A stretch of 64,000 nucleotides of DNA from Paracidovorax avenae ATCC 19860 (GCF_000176855.2 NC_015138.1:3844001-3908000), one strand, 5' to 3'. Numbered from the stretch's first letter, positions 26,703 through 36,853 are shown. Notes: generated by a model from the letters alone, not told the origin. Made by a program: numbers and translations.

Positions 26703-26897
26703 GATTTTGATCGTTGATGGGGATTACCCGCATGCGGTTGGTGCGGCCACTGCACGGGCATGGTGCCTCCGGGCGCGGCGCCCGCCCCCGCCGGAGGCTC
26801 GCCGCCCGATACACTGGGGCTCCGGACGTCCGCCCTCGCCCGCCCCGCCCCGCCCCGCCGCGACGCCCCGCCCCCTTTTTTTGCCTGCCCGCCGCCG

Positions 26898-27578
26898 ATG
26901 AGTGAATCCCCCGCCCAGAACCTGACGGACCGCGTCAGCGACCAGATCCGCCGCCGCATCGTGGCCGGCGAGCTGGCCCCGGGCCAGCGCCTGTCCGAGG
27001 CCGCGCTGGCCGAGAGCCTGGAGATTTCGCGCAACACCCTGCGCGAGGTGTTCCGGCTGCTCACCAAGGAGGGCCTGCTCCGGCACGAACCCAACCGCGG
27101 CGTGTCGGTGGCGGTGCCCAGCATCGCTTCCATCATCGACATCTACCGCGTGCGCCGGCTCATCGAATGCCAGGCGCTGGCCCAGGCCTATCCGCGCCAC
27201 CCCGCCAAGAAGCACCTGCGCGAGGCGGTGGACACTGCCCTGCGCTGCCGCGACGCGGGCGACTGGCAGGGCGCGGGCACGGCGAACATGGAGTTCCACA
27301 TGGCCGTGGTGGAACTGGCCGACAGCGAGCGCCTCAACGTGATGTTCTCCCACCTGCTGGCCGAGCTGCGCCTGGCCTTCGGGCTGCTCAAGGACGCGGA
27401 ATTCCTGCATGCGCCCTACGTGGAAATGAACGTGAAGATCGTCGAGCTGTTCGAGGCCGGCCGGCTGCAGGAAGCCTCGGCCGCCCTGCACGACTACCTG
27501 GTGCATTCGGAGCGCATCGTGCTGGCCGTGTACGCGCGGCGGATCTCGGAACCCGGGCTGGAACGCGGCACCCGCTGA
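26898..27578 (+). CDS. GntR family regulator (FadR/FCD subfamily)
   Basis: 226 aa from ATG 26898 (MSESPAQNLTDRVSDQIRRRIVAGELAPGQRLSEAALAESL); the longer frame would add 46 Pro/Ala/Arg residues. Residues 8-75 are the GntR winged helix (ISRNTLREVFRLLTKEGLLRHEPNRGVSV). The rest is the FCD ligand domain, with metal-type residues in EFHMAVVELADSERL and LHDYLVHSERIVL. It is divergent from the MFS-pxp operon, which it probably represses until a carboxylate ligand binds. Confidence 0.88.
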   Translation: MSESPAQNLTDRVSDQIRRRIVAGELAPGQRLSEAALAESLEISRNTLREVFRLLTKEGLLRHEPNRGVSVAVPSIASIIDIYRVRRLIECQALAQAYPRHPAKKHLREAVDTALRCRDAGDWQGAGTANMEFHMAVVELADSERLNVMFSHLLAELRLAFGLLKDAEFLHAPYVEMNVKIVELFEAGRLQEASAALHDYLVHSERIVLAVYARRISEPGLERGTR

Positions 27579-27716
27579 TCCGCGCTCCGGCGGCCCGCAC
27601 CACGGGACGGCCCGGGGCCCGCGCGGGCCGATGCCGCGCTACACTGCAGGCGGCCGGGCCCCTGCCCTGCCGCCAGCCCTTCCCACGCCCCCGCCACGAC
27701 CGCAGCACGCATCTCC

Positions 27717-28412
27717 ATGAGCACGCCCGACAAGATCGCCCCCACCTACGGCACCGAAGACCTGCTGATCAGCCTGTGCAACTCCGTCACGCGGGTGCTG
27801 AGCGTGGCCACGCAGACGCAGCTGCACTACTCCGGCATGGTGCAGCGCATCACCAAGACCTGCCTGCGCCCCGACATCGGCTGCTTCGTGCTGTTCGACG
27901 GCGGTTTCTCCGGGCTGGTCATCATCAACCTCAGCAAGGAGGCGGCGATGGAGATCTACCAGACCTACCTGCTGAGCATGGGCATGTCGCAGGACGACCT
28001 CGCGAGTTCCTACACCTCCGACGAGGTGGCCAACGTGATGGGCGAACTCATGAACCAGGTGGTGGGCGACTTCACCGGCAAGGTGCGCCGCGAGCTGCAG
28101 ACGCACATCACGCAGAACCAGCCCAAGATGCTGGCGCTGAACAAGCAGGTGATGCTGAGCGTGGACGCCAACCTCGACCAGCCCGAGGCGCGCCGCGTGA
28201 CCTTCTACACGGCCAAGAACCACATCTTCTACCTCGAGCTGGCCATCGACCGCACCGAGTTCATCAAGCTCTACGACTTCGAGCCGCAGGAAGCACCGGA
28301 CCCGGACGCGCTGCTGGCCCAGGCCGGCAAGGGCGACGCGCCCGCCTCCGCGCCGCCGGCCGCGGGCACCGACAGCGACACCGACGACCTGCTCAAGTCG
28401 CTGGGCATGTGA
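27717..28412 (+). CDS. DUF3334 family protein (CheX-like fold suspected)
   Basis: 231 aa. The sequence has alternating helix/strand text similar to CheX/CheC-type proteins: NSVTRVLSVATQTQLHYSG, CFVLFDGGFSGLVIINLSKEAAMEIYQTYL, and SDEVANVMGELMNQVVGDFTGKVRRELQ. The helix with E-x2-N spacing (VMGELMNQVVG) recalls the CheX/CheC phosphatase helix. The C-terminus is a flexible Pro/Ala tail ending DDLLKSLGM. It is cytoplasmic with no membrane segment. The role is unknown; the CheX relation is inference from pattern only. Confidence 0.65.
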   Translation: MSTPDKIAPTYGTEDLLISLCNSVTRVLSVATQTQLHYSGMVQRITKTCLRPDIGCFVLFDGGFSGLVIINLSKEAAMEIYQTYLLSMGMSQDDLASSYTSDEVANVMGELMNQVVGDFTGKVRRELQTHITQNQPKMLALNKQVMLSVDANLDQPEARRVTFYTAKNHIFYLELAIDRTEFIKLYDFEPQEAPDPDALLAQAGKGDAPASAPPAAGTDSDTDDLLKSLGM

Positions 28413-28455
28413 TCTTTCCCCGCGAAGGCGGCCCGTCCCGCCGCCCGCCTTTGCC

Positions 28456-28947
28456 ATGCAACGCTTCACCATTTCGCTCGACGACGAACTGGCCCTCCAG
28501 TTCGATGCGTTCATTGCCCGGAAGGGCTATGGCAACCGTTCCGAGGCTGTCCGCGACCTGATCCGCTCCAGGCTGGGCTGCGACTCCCTGGGCGAGGCGG
28601 CATCCGGCGCGCGCCGGCATGGCAGGGACGGCAGTTGGTGCGTTGCCAGCGTCAGCTACGTGTACGACCACCACGAGCAGACGGTCACAAGCCGCGTGCT
28701 GGATCTGCAGCATGACCACCACGACCTGGTCATCACCAGCCTGCACACCCACCTCGACCACGACAACTGCCTGGAGACCGTGGTGCTCCGCGGGCCGACG
28801 GCGGCCGTGAGGGAATGCGCCGAACGGCTGGTGGCCCTGCGTGGCGTACGCCATGGCAACGTGCACCTCGTGCCGCTGGAGCCCCACGGCGACAGGCACT
28901 CGCACGGCAGCACGGGCGCCCATACGCACCTCAAGCCGCGCAACTGA
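28456..28947 (+). CDS. nikR: Nickel-responsive regulator NikR
   Basis: 163 aa. The N-terminal ribbon-helix-helix reads MQRFTISLDDELALQFDAFIARKGYGNRSEAVRDLIRSRL. The ACT-like C-terminal domain has the nickel ligands in YDHHEQ, LHTHLDHDNC and nearby residues. A His-rich tail (HGDRHSHGSTGAHTHL) is an extra metal-buffering feature. NikR represses nickel uptake genes when nickel is sufficient. The TonB receptor begins 90 bases downstream and is the likely target or co-transcribed partner, supplying nickel for the urease encoded 19 kb away. Confidence 0.93.
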   Translation: MQRFTISLDDELALQFDAFIARKGYGNRSEAVRDLIRSRLGCDSLGEAASGARRHGRDGSWCVASVSYVYDHHEQTVTSRVLDLQHDHHDLVITSLHTHLDHDNCLETVVLRGPTAAVRECAERLVALRGVRHGNVHLVPLEPHGDRHSHGSTGAHTHLKPRN

Positions 28948-29037
28948 AACGCAACGCTGCGCCGAACGGCGTATGGCATGCAGGCCGGGATGTATGAAGA
29001 ATCAGGAATTCCTCACACCATCACGACCGGAACCTGC

Positions 29038-31119
29038 ATGCCATCCCACATCTCCCGCCGCCTGCTCTGTTGCGCGCTGCTCGGCAGCGCGGCCGTCCGG
29101 GCGCAAACCTCGCATCTGCCCGAGATCCAGGTCGCCGGCCCCAGGGACGCCTCCATCGGCACGGCAGACAGCGCCAGTGAAGGCGCCGTGGAGCGTGGGT
29201 CCTACCAATCGCGCCCCAAGCTGCGGCCCGGCGACATCGTCGAGGCAGTGCCCGGCGTGGTGGCCACGCAGCACTCGGGTGACGGCAAGGCCAACCAGTA
29301 TTTCCTGCGTGGGTTCAACCTCGACCACGGCACCGACTTCGCGGTGACGGTGGATGGCATGCCCGTCAACATGCCGACGCACGGCCACGGGCAGGGCTAT
29401 GCCGACCTGAACTTCCTGATTCCCGAGCTGGTATCGGGTGTGCGCTACCGCAAAGGGCCTTACTTCGCGCAAAGCGGCGACTTCTCGCTCGCGGGCAGTG
29501 CGGCCCTTGACTACTTCGGCGCGCTGGAAGCGCCCTTCGTCGAGGCCAGCGCCGGCTCACACGGCTTCAGGCGGCTGCTGGCGGCGGGATCCCGCACCGT
29601 GGCCGACCAGACCTGGCTCGGTGCCATCGAGGTCGAAGGCAACGACGGCCCCTGGGACGTGCCCGAGCACCTCAGGAAGGTGAATGCCGTCCTGCGCTAC
29701 TCGCAGGGTTCGCCGGCGCACGGCTTCGGCATCACCGCCATGGCCTACAAGAGCCAGTGGACCTCGACCGACCAGGTGCCGCAACGGGCCATCGACAGCG
29801 GGCAGATCGGCCGCTTCGGCAGCATGAATCCCACCGACGGAGGCAAGACCCAGCGCATCAGCCTGTCGGGCAAATGGTTCGACAAGGGGCCGGATGGCGA
29901 CACCGAGATCAGCGCCTATGCCATCGATTACCGCTTCGACCTGTTCTCGGACTTCACCTACTTCCTGAACCATCCCGTCAACGGGGACCAGTTCGAGCAG
30001 ACCGACCGGCGCAGGGTGTACGGCGTGCAGGCATCGCAGGCCGTGGGCAACCGGATCGGCGGCCTCGACGGCGTGTTCAGCTTCGGCGCGCAGTGGCGCG
30101 GTGACCGCATCGGCGAGGTCGGGCTGTACGACACGGAGGTCCGCCAACGGCTCGGCACGGTGCGCGATGACAAGGTCTCGCAGGACCTGTTCTCCCTGTA
30201 CGCACAGCAGCTGGTCCACTTCAACGACCAGTGGCGCGGGTACCTGGGCCTGCGCGGCGATGCACTGCGCTACGAGGTGACCGGCCGTGCGCCGGCGGTC
30301 GGTCCGCTCAACGGCGGCAAGGGCCGTGGCGCCGTCGCCAGCCCCAAGTTCGGCCTGGCCTTCACGCCGGAGCCTGCCCACGAGATCTACATCAACGGCG
30401 GCGCCGGCTTCCACAGCAACGACGTACGCGGCGCCACCATCACCACCGACCCGAAGACCGGAGACCCTGCGGATCGTGTCCCGGCGTTGGTGAAAGGCCG
30501 CGGCGCCGAGATCGGATGGCGCTTCCAGCCGGACGAGGACCTGACAACGACGCTGGCGCTGTGGAGGCTCGACCTTGACTCGGAACTGGTCTACGCGGGT
30601 GATGCGGGCACCACGGAGCCGGGCCGGGCCAGTACACGGCGCGGCGCCGAGGCCACGCTGCGGTGGAAGTTCGATCCCGCATGGCGCATCGAACTCGACG
30701 GAGCCCTGTCGCGCGCCCGCTTCCGCGGCCTGGCGCCCGCCGGTGAAGGCAACTACGTGGACAACGCCGTAGAGCGCGTGTTCGCGGCGGGGCTGACCTA
30801 CATCGACGGGCCCTGGACCGCGTCGTTGCGGCTGCGCCATCTCGGCCCGCGCGCGCTGGATACGCTGGACAGCGTGCGTTCGCGCTCCACGACGCTGCTG
30901 AACTTCGGCGCGCGCTACGCCGTGAACAGGCACGTGACCCTGGGCCTGGACGTGTTCAACCTGGCAGGAAACCGAGGCAACGACATCGAGTACTACTACG
31001 CGTCGTGCACTGCGGGCGAGGTCGCGAGAGGAAGCTGCCACAGTGGCGTGAACGACCGCCACATCCACCCGATGGAGACGCGCAGCGTTCGGCTCAGTGT
31101 GCGCTATGCGTTCAGGTGA
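29038..31119 (+). CDS. TonB-dependent outer-membrane receptor, probable nickel uptake
   Basis: 693 aa from ATG 29038 (MPSHISRRLLCCALLGSAAVRAQ), which gives a signal peptide that the upstream in-frame start would bury. Plug domain: LRPGDIVEAVPGVVATQHSGDGKANQYFLRGFNLDHGTDFAVTVDG. The barrel follows, with many aromatic-ended strands, and closes with ETRSVRLSVRYAFR. Near the end it has His/Cys residues (CTAGEVARGSCHSGVNDRHIHP). The neighbouring nikR argues for nickel or another divalent metal complex as cargo; sequence alone cannot prove the substrate. No extended N-terminal signalling domain is present. Confidence 0.85.
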   Translation: MPSHISRRLLCCALLGSAAVRAQTSHLPEIQVAGPRDASIGTADSASEGAVERGSYQSRPKLRPGDIVEAVPGVVATQHSGDGKANQYFLRGFNLDHGTDFAVTVDGMPVNMPTHGHGQGYADLNFLIPELVSGVRYRKGPYFAQSGDFSLAGSAALDYFGALEAPFVEASAGSHGFRRLLAAGSRTVADQTWLGAIEVEGNDGPWDVPEHLRKVNAVLRYSQGSPAHGFGITAMAYKSQWTSTDQVPQRAIDSGQIGRFGSMNPTDGGKTQRISLSGKWFDKGPDGDTEISAYAIDYRFDLFSDFTYFLNHPVNGDQFEQTDRRRVYGVQASQAVGNRIGGLDGVFSFGAQWRGDRIGEVGLYDTEVRQRLGTVRDDKVSQDLFSLYAQQLVHFNDQWRGYLGLRGDALRYEVTGRAPAVGPLNGGKGRGAVASPKFGLAFTPEPAHEIYINGGAGFHSNDVRGATITTDPKTGDPADRVPALVKGRGAEIGWRFQPDEDLTTTLALWRLDLDSELVYAGDAGTTEPGRASTRRGAEATLRWKFDPAWRIELDGALSRARFRGLAPAGEGNYVDNAVERVFAAGLTYIDGPWTASLRLRHLGPRALDTLDSVRSRSTTLLNFGARYAVNRHVTLGLDVFNLAGNRGNDIEYYYASCTAGEVARGSCHSGVNDRHIHPMETRSVRLSVRYAFR

Positions 31120-31161
31120 TGACGAAGCATCCGCTCAAATCGCAGGGCATGTGGGGCCGGC

Positions 31162-31647
31162 CTAGTACTTGACGAAGAGCGGCCTGGAGCATTCGACGAA
31201 CAGCACCGAGCACTTCGATCCCGCTTTCTTCTCGCAGGACTCCACGGCCCGCTGGCTGGCCACGCTTTCGTCCTTGCCGGTATCGATGCTGCCGGCCTTG
31301 CCGCCGTTCGCTCCGGCGACGGCCGCGCACTGGTTGAAATAAGCCATGTCCACCACGCAGTCGCGCACGCCGGTGGCACGGCACTTTCCCAGCGCATCCT
31401 CGCGAGCGGCTTCCTCGGTCGTCTTGCCCGAAGAGGTCCAGGCGCCGCGCCCTGCATTGGAGCTCACCATGGCGCCCCAGGTCTTCACCCACTCTCCCGT
31501 GGGCCGCGGCGGTGCGGCCGCCTCGTCGTCCGGAAGGCATTGCGCGCCGCCGGCCTGAACGCCCGAGGGGCAGCGCGTCTGGGCCGCCGCACCGGCCGAG
31601 CCCATCGAAGCCGCCAGCCACACCGCGAGAAAAACAGTCGTCTTCAT
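31162..31647 (-). CDS. DUF4189-domain secreted protein
   Basis: 161 aa from ATG 31647, with AGGAGG six bases upstream (a GTG at 31650 is too close to it). Signal peptide MKTTVFLAVWLAASMGSAGAAAQ. The mature part has WGAMVSSNAGRGAWTSSGKTTEEAAREDALGKCRATGVRDCVVDMAYFNQCAAVAG, the DUF4189 pattern of small exported proteins with spaced cysteines that likely form disulphides. Function unknown. It is convergent with the TonB receptor and downstream of lldD on the same strand. Confidence 0.8.
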   Translation of the reverse strand: MKTTVFLAVWLAASMGSAGAAAQTRCPSGVQAGGAQCLPDDEAAAPPRPTGEWVKTWGAMVSSNAGRGAWTSSGKTTEEAAREDALGKCRATGVRDCVVDMAYFNQCAAVAGANGGKAGSIDTGKDESVASQRAVESCEKKAGSKCSVLFVECSRPLFVKY

Positions 31648-31731
31648 CACGAACCTCCTGGAGGAAATTTATATACCAGGAAGGCAGAGGGAACCGTGTA
31701 CCCCCCCGCGCGTGGGGGTACGTTCAGGCAT

Positions 31732-32868
31732 TCAGGCCTTCACCAGCAGGTCGCCCGTGATGTCGGAGACCTTCGCCACGCTGGTGAGCGTCATCGCCAC
31801 GCGCATTTCCTTTTCGAGCAGCTCCAGCACGTGCTTCACGCCGGCCTCGCCCGCCGCGGCCAGCGCGTAGATGAAGGCGCGGCCGATCATCGCGGCGTCG
31901 GCGCCGAGCGCGATGGTGCGCACCACGTCCAGGCCGTTGCGGATGCCCGAGTCGGCCAGGATCTTGATCTGGCCCTTCACCGCATCGGCGATGGGCGGCA
32001 GCGCATGCGCCGAGGAGAGCACGCCGTCGAGCTGGCGACCGCCGTGGTTGGAGACGATGATGCCGTCCGCGCCGAAGCGCACGGCGTCCTTCGCGTCCTC
32101 CGGGTCCAGGATGCCCTTGATGATCATGGGCCCCTTCCAGAACGCGCGGATCCATTCCAGGTCCTTCCACGAGATGGACGGATCGAAATTCGCGCCCAGG
32201 TAGCCCATGTAGTCGGCCAGGCCCGTGGGCTTGCCGAGGTAGGCAGAGATGTTGCCCAGGTCGTGCGGACGGCCCAGCGCGCCCACGTCCCAGGCCCAGC
32301 GCGGGTGCATGGCGGCCTGCCAGTAGCGGCGCAGCGCGGCGTTGGGGCCGCTCATGCCGGAATGCGCGTCGCGGTAGCGCGCGCCCGGCACGGGCATGTC
32401 CACGGTGAACACCAGTGCCGTGCAGCCCGCCGCCTGGGCGCGCTCCAGCGCGTTCTTCATGAAGCCGCGGTCCTTGAGCACGTAGAGCTGGAACCACATC
32501 GGCCGGCCGAGCTTCGGCGCCACCTCCTCGATCGGGCAGACCGACACACTGGACATGGTGAACGGCACGCCGTGCCGGTCGGCCGCGCGCGCGGCCTGCA
32601 CTTCGCCGCGCCGCGCGTACATGCCCGTCAGCCCCACGGGCGCCAGCGCCACGGGGATGGAGAGCTTCTCGCCGAACAGCTCGATGCTGGTGTCGAGGCG
32701 GCTCATGTCCTTGAGCACGCGCTGGCGCAGCGCGACCGCGGCCAGGTCCTCGACGTTGCGGCGCAGAGTCTGCTCGGCATAGGCGCCGCCGTCGATGTAG
32801 TGGAACAGGAAAGGCGGCAGGCGCTTGCGCGCGGCTTCGCGGTAGTCGGCGGTGGAAGAGATGATCAT
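31732..32868 (-). CDS. lldD: L-lactate dehydrogenase (quinone) LldD
   Basis: 378 aa, a normal FMN-dependent alpha-hydroxy-acid dehydrogenase. N-terminal [32 protein letters not shown] is typical of LldD. The active-site histidine lies in [12 protein letters not shown], and FMN-binding text in [14 protein letters not shown] and [23 protein letters not shown]. It oxidises L-lactate to pyruvate at the inner membrane and feeds the quinone pool. It is the last gene of lldP-lldR-lldD, ten bases after lldR. Confidence 0.94.
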   Translation of the reverse strand: MIISSTADYREAARKRLPPFLFHYIDGGAYAEQTLRRNVEDLAAVALRQRVLKDMSRLDTSIELFGEKLSIPVALAPVGLTGMYARRGEVQAARAADRHGVPFTMSSVSVCPIEEVAPKLGRPMWFQLYVLKDRGFMKNALERAQAAGCTALVFTVDMPVPGARYRDAHSGMSGPNAALRRYWQAAMHPRWAWDVGALGRPHDLGNISAYLGKPTGLADYMGYLGANFDPSISWKDLEWIRAFWKGPMIIKGILDPEDAKDAVRFGADGIIVSNHGGRQLDGVLSSAHALPPIADAVKGQIKILADSGIRNGLDVVRTIALGADAAMIGRAFIYALAAAGEAGVKHVLELLEKEMRVAMTLTSVAKVSDITGDLLVKA

Positions 32869-32878
32869 GGTTTTCGGG

Positions 32879-33658
32879 TCAATGGGGGGGCAGCAGCGGC
32901 GCGGGGCCCGCGTCCACGGGCATGCGCGTGGAGCGCTCGCGGCGGGCGCGGTCCTCGTCCAGGCGCTGGATGGTGGCGCGCACGTGCTCCAGGTGCTCGC
33001 CGATGCACTGGCGGGCCCGCTGCGGATCGCTGTCGAGAATGGCCTGCATGAGGCCCTGGTGCTGCGCGGTGAGCGCCTGCATGGTGACGGGCTCGCTCAG
33101 GCGGAACATGTCGTGGCGGTTGCGCTCGACGGTGGACAGCACCATGGTGAACAGGCTGTGCATCACCTGCACCAGCACCAGGTTGTGCGAGGCTTCGGCG
33201 ATCGCCAGGTGGAATTGCGCATCGGCGCGCGCCGCCAGCTCGGCATTGCCGCTCTGCTGGTGCTGCATCATCACGTCGAAGCAGCGCCGGATGCGGTCCT
33301 TGTCCTCGGCGGTGGCGCGCTGGGCGGCCAGCCAGGCGGTGCTGCTTTCCAGCGCATGGCGGGTCTCGAGCACGTCGTAGCGGTAGTGCGGATCGGACTC
33401 CATCAGCCGCGTGAGCGGCGCCACCGCGGGCTGCAGCCACTCCGCCGAGCCGCCCGCCTGCACATACGTGCCGTCGCCGCGCCGGCTGGCCAGCACGCCC
33501 TGGCTCACGAGCTTCTGTATCGCCTCGCGCAGGGAGGTGCGCGACACGCCCAGCTCGTCCGCCAGCTGCCGCTCGGCAGGCAGCCGCTGCCCGGCCTGCA
33601 GCCCGCGGGACTGCACCAGGGCAAGCAGTTTCTCGACGACGTGATCGGCCAGGCGCAT
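32879..33658 (-). CDS. lldR: Lactate-responsive GntR regulator LldR
   Basis: 259 aa. The winged HTH is at the N-terminus ([47 protein letters not shown]), followed by the FCD domain with [17 protein letters not shown] and [25 protein letters not shown]. It controls the lld operon in response to lactate. Two ATTGGT-N3-ACCAAT sites upstream of lldP, of LldR/PdhR type, support the name. It sits between lldP and lldD. Confidence 0.92.
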   Translation of the reverse strand: MRLADHVVEKLLALVQSRGLQAGQRLPAERQLADELGVSRTSLREAIQKLVSQGVLASRRGDGTYVQAGGSAEWLQPAVAPLTRLMESDPHYRYDVLETRHALESSTAWLAAQRATAEDKDRIRRCFDVMMQHQQSGNAELAARADAQFHLAIAEASHNLVLVQVMHSLFTMVLSTVERNRHDMFRLSEPVTMQALTAQHQGLMQAILDSDPQRARQCIGEHLEHVRATIQRLDEDRARRERSTRMPVDAGPAPLLPPH

Positions 33659-33679
33659 GTCAAACCTCGGAGGGTGGTG

Positions 33680-35377
33680 TCAATGGCCGGGGATCATCCA
33701 CGGAAAAACGTACGCTTGCAGGGTAGTCATCACTCCGATGATGGCCGCGAAGACCAGGCTGTGCTTCACCGTGAAGCGGAACAGGTCCGACTCGCGCCCG
33801 GCCAGGCCCACCGCCGCACAGGCGATGGCGATGGACTGCGGCGAGATCATCTTGCCCGTGACGCCGCCCGTGGTGTTGGCCGCCACCGTGAGCACCTGCG
33901 GCAGGCCGAGCTGCTGCGCGGTGGTGGCCTGCAGCGCGGCGAACAGCGCGTTGGCCGACGTGTCCGAGCCGGTCAGGAACACCCCGATCCAGCCGAGGAA
34001 CGGCGAGAAGAAGGTGAAGGCATGGCCCGTGTGCGCCAGGGCCAGCGCCAGCGTGGCAGACAGGCCGGAGTAGTTGGCAATGAAGGCGAAGGCCAGCACC
34101 ATGCCGATGGAATAGATCGGCACGGCCAGCTCCCTGAACGTCTCGCCGAGCGTCGCCACGGCCCTGGCCGGGGACAGGCGCGTGAAAGCGATCGTGACCA
34201 GCGCGGCGATCAGGATGGCCGTGCCCGTGGCGGACAGCCAGTTGAAGGTGTACACCGCGCCGTAGGGCGCTGCCGATGCGACCACGGGAGGCACCTTCTC
34301 GACCAGGTTGTGCAGGAAGGGCACCGGGATGTTGACCACGGTGGAGGCCAGCGCGCCTTGCGCCGCAAACAGCGCCTTGAAGGGCTTGAGGCTCCAGAGC
34401 GTGACCACGGCGGTGAGGATGATGAAGGGAGACCAGGCCTTGAACACCGCGCCGGCCGTGAGCGGCGCGCCGCTGGAGACACCGGTGGCTGCGGACTGGC
34501 CGCGGGCTGCAGGCCGTGCGCCGGGCGCCGTGGGCTCCTCCTCGAAGCGGAAGATGCGCCGGGGCTGCCACACTTTCAGGAACAGCGTCAGCGCCACCAG
34601 CGAGACGATGGCGGAGGTGATGTCCGGCAGTTCGGGACCGACGTAGTTGGCCGTCAGGAACTGCATGCCGGCGAAGGTGCCGCCGCCCACCAGCACGGCG
34701 GGCCAGGTCTCCTTCACGCCGCGCCATCCGTCCATGATCGCCATGATCCAGAACAGCACGATCACCGTCATGAACGGCAACTGGCGGCCGGCCATCTGGC
34801 CGATGGCGAAGGCGTCCACGCCCGACACCTGGCCCGCCACGATGATCGGGATGCCCATCGCGCCGAACGCCACCGGGGCCGTGTTGGCGATCAGGCACAG
34901 GCCGGCGGCGTAGAGCGGCTTGAAGCCGAGTCCCACCAGCAGCGCCGCGGTGATGGCCACCGGCGCGCCGAAGCCCGCAGCCCCCTCCAGGAATGCCCCG
35001 AAGCAGAAGCCCACCAGGATGAGCTGCAGCCGCTGGTCCTCCGTGACGGAGAGGATCGACGAACGGATGACGGCGAACTGCCCCGTCGCCACCGAAATCT
35101 TGTAGAGGAACACCGCGGCCACGATGATCCAGGCGATCGGCCACAGGCCGTAGAGGAAGCCGTACACGGCCGAGGCCAGCGCGGCGCTCGCCGGCATCCG
35201 GTAGAAGAGCAGCGCCACGGCCAGCGACAGCAGCACGGTGATGGTGCCCGCCTGGTAGCCCTTCAGGCGCAGGCGGGTCAGTGCGAGGAAGAAGAAGACG
35301 ATGGGAATGAGCGCCACCAGCGCGGAAATCCAGATGTTTCCGGCGGGGTCGTAGTTCTGCTGCCAGAGGGTTTGCAT
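33680..35377 (-). CDS. lldP: L-lactate permease LldP
   Basis: 565 aa from ATG 35377 ([26 protein letters not shown]), the classical LldP opening; the longer frame covers the operator. It has about 14 membrane segments. Family text: [47 protein letters not shown] [15 protein letters not shown], and [19 protein letters not shown]. It imports L-lactate with protons. It is the first gene of the lld operon. Confidence 0.94.
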   Translation of the reverse strand: MQTLWQQNYDPAGNIWISALVALIPIVFFFLALTRLRLKGYQAGTITVLLSLAVALLFYRMPASAALASAVYGFLYGLWPIAWIIVAAVFLYKISVATGQFAVIRSSILSVTEDQRLQLILVGFCFGAFLEGAAGFGAPVAITAALLVGLGFKPLYAAGLCLIANTAPVAFGAMGIPIIVAGQVSGVDAFAIGQMAGRQLPFMTVIVLFWIMAIMDGWRGVKETWPAVLVGGGTFAGMQFLTANYVGPELPDITSAIVSLVALTLFLKVWQPRRIFRFEEEPTAPGARPAARGQSAATGVSSGAPLTAGAVFKAWSPFIILTAVVTLWSLKPFKALFAAQGALASTVVNIPVPFLHNLVEKVPPVVASAAPYGAVYTFNWLSATGTAILIAALVTIAFTRLSPARAVATLGETFRELAVPIYSIGMVLAFAFIANYSGLSATLALALAHTGHAFTFFSPFLGWIGVFLTGSDTSANALFAALQATTAQQLGLPQVLTVAANTTGGVTGKMISPQSIAIACAAVGLAGRESDLFRFTVKHSLVFAAIIGVMTTLQAYVFPWMIPGH

Positions 35378-35439
35378 GGCGGGTCGGTGTGGAATGGGAA
35401 AGAGAAGACTCCGTTGCAATGGGTCTGCAAACGCAGCAA

Positions 35440-35454
35440 ATTGGTATGACCAAT
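35440..35454. promoter_or_regulatory. LldR-type operator, proximal
   Basis: ATTGGTATGACCAAT, a palindrome with perfect ATTGGT/ACCAAT arms, 62 bases upstream of lldP. It matches the known LldR/PdhR-type pattern ATTGGT-N3-ACCAAT. Confidence 0.8.
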
Positions 35455-35554
35455 AAAACCAATCAACGCAACGGAGCGAATTCTCGAAGACGCAAGACAC
35501 CTCGACAAACAGGGTAAACCCGCGAGCAACGGTAAATCATACAGCATCAGCGAG

Positions 35555-35571
35555 AATTGGTACTACCAATT
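35555..35571. promoter_or_regulatory. LldR-type operator, distal
   Basis: AATTGGTACTACCAATT, 17 bp, with perfect outer arms. Its centre is 116 bp from that of the proximal site, about eleven helical turns, an arrangement compatible with DNA looping as in the E. coli lld promoter. Confidence 0.8.
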
Positions 35572-35611
35572 TCGCACAACCCCATTCCGACCGCCGGCGT
35601 CTGCTGCAGCG

Positions 35612-36085
35612 TCACCAGGCACCCACCGGCTTGCTCACCATGAACCAGAAGATGGCGAGGAAGGCCACCAATGCCGGCACGCCCAGCACCACCCAGGCGA
35701 TGAAGAAGCGCCACAGCGCGGGCCACGCATCCGGATGGCCGGCCTGCGCACGCGCTGCCTCGTCGCGCATGCGCACCTGGATCCAGACCACCGGCAGCCA
35801 GCAGGCCATGGCCAGGGCATACAGGCCCAGCGACCGCGCCAGCCAGGGCGTGCTCCACGGCAGCCCCAACAGGTGCACCAGCCACCAGCCGGTGAGCGGC
35901 TGCAGCACCGCCGTGGTCCCGGTGAACAGCCAGTCCGCGCGCACCACCCAGCGCGTCATGGGCACGATGAAGCGCAGGTCGCGGCCCAGCATCGCCACCA
36001 GCAGGTAGAACGCCGTTCCGATGCCCGTGCCGAACAGGACCGTGGACGAGAGGATATGCAGCCACTTGGCGACGAAATACTCCAT
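35612..36085 (-). CDS. DUF2269 family membrane protein
   Basis: 157 aa from ATG 36085 (MEYFVAKWLHILSSTVLFGTGIGTAFYLLVAM). There are four hydrophobic segments, and the KxLHILsstvLfGtGiG opening is the DUF2269 hallmark. A basic loop RMRDEAARAQAG lies between helices three and four. Function unknown; integral inner-membrane protein. Divergent from the gene at 36186. The open frame upstream of 36085 is antisense to that gene and is not used. Confidence 0.8.
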   Translation of the reverse strand: MEYFVAKWLHILSSTVLFGTGIGTAFYLLVAMLGRDLRFIVPMTRWVVRADWLFTGTTAVLQPLTGWWLVHLLGLPWSTPWLARSLGLYALAMACWLPVVWIQVRMRDEAARAQAGHPDAWPALWRFFIAWVVLGVPALVAFLAIFWFMVSKPVGAW

Positions 36086-36185
36086 GGAAACCTTTCGCGT
36101 GAATGCATGCGCCTGCATGCGGTTGCCGTGCCCTCCGACACGCGGTCCGGCGCGCGGGTGGCGATGATGTGCGCAGGAGGTCCCC

Positions 36186-36671
36186 ATGCCCATCGACTGG
36201 AAACGCGCCGTGCGCGAAGGCGCCATCGCCGGCAGCTGCGCCAGCGTGCTCTCCGCCCTGGCCCTGCTGTGGGCGGGACGGCGCCAGGCCCGCGCCGCCA
36301 TCACGCCCGTCAACGCCGTGAGCCACTGGATCTGGGGCGACCCGGCATTGCGCGAACACCGCCCGAGACTCTCCCACACCCTGCCCGGCTATGCCATCCA
36401 CCACGGCGCCTCCGTGTTCTGGGCCACGGCCAGCGCCGCCGCCCGGGATGCCGCGCGCTGTGCGCCCGAGGCCTCCTGGCCGGCGGCCTGCCGTCGCGCG
36501 GCGGCCACCTCTGCCGTGGCCTGCTGGGTCGATTTCCAGCTCACCCCGCGCCGTTTCACGCCCGGCTTCGAGCACCACCTGGGACATGGCGCACTGGCCG
36601 GCGTGTACCTGGCGTTCGGTGCGGGACTGGCCCTGGGCACCCTGCTCGTGCAGCGCTCCGGGCGGTCCTGA
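36186..36671 (+). CDS. Hypothetical membrane protein
   Basis: 161 aa from ATG 36186, with AGGAGG eight bases upstream (36177-36182 region). Hydrophobic segments occur near residues 13-32, 70-90, 105-120 and 138-155, with an extended His-containing loop (LPGYAIHHGASVFW). FTPGFEHHLGHGALAGVYLAFGAGLALG suggests a helix-rich inner-membrane protein. I recognise no named family. It is divergent from the DUF2269 gene. Confidence 0.65.
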   Translation: MPIDWKRAVREGAIAGSCASVLSALALLWAGRRQARAAITPVNAVSHWIWGDPALREHRPRLSHTLPGYAIHHGASVFWATASAAARDAARCAPEASWPAACRRAAATSAVACWVDFQLTPRRFTPGFEHHLGHGALAGVYLAFGAGLALGTLLVQRSGRS

Positions 36672-36853
36672 CAGGCCCACTGCGGCGCACGACGCGCACA
36701 CCCTACGGCATGGCAAACCGCGTTCCCTGCACGCGGTGCCGCGTCCTACGGCGGCAAGCCTGTGACGCCGACATGCACGCAGCACCGCAGGCCGTCAGAT
36801 AGCGCATGGGTTTTCCCAGCTTTCATTTTTCCGACAACGCCAAGGAGTCCACC

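Noticed and set aside
28948..29037. NikR operator between nikR and the TonB receptor
   Set aside because: Two direct GTATG words are present but no inverted GTATGA/TCATAC pair at the expected spacing.
32852..35449. 865-codon open frame on the plus strand
   Set aside because: It is antisense to lldP and lldR, rich in His, Arg and Gly as expected from the opposite strand of GC-rich genes, and has no recognisable domain.
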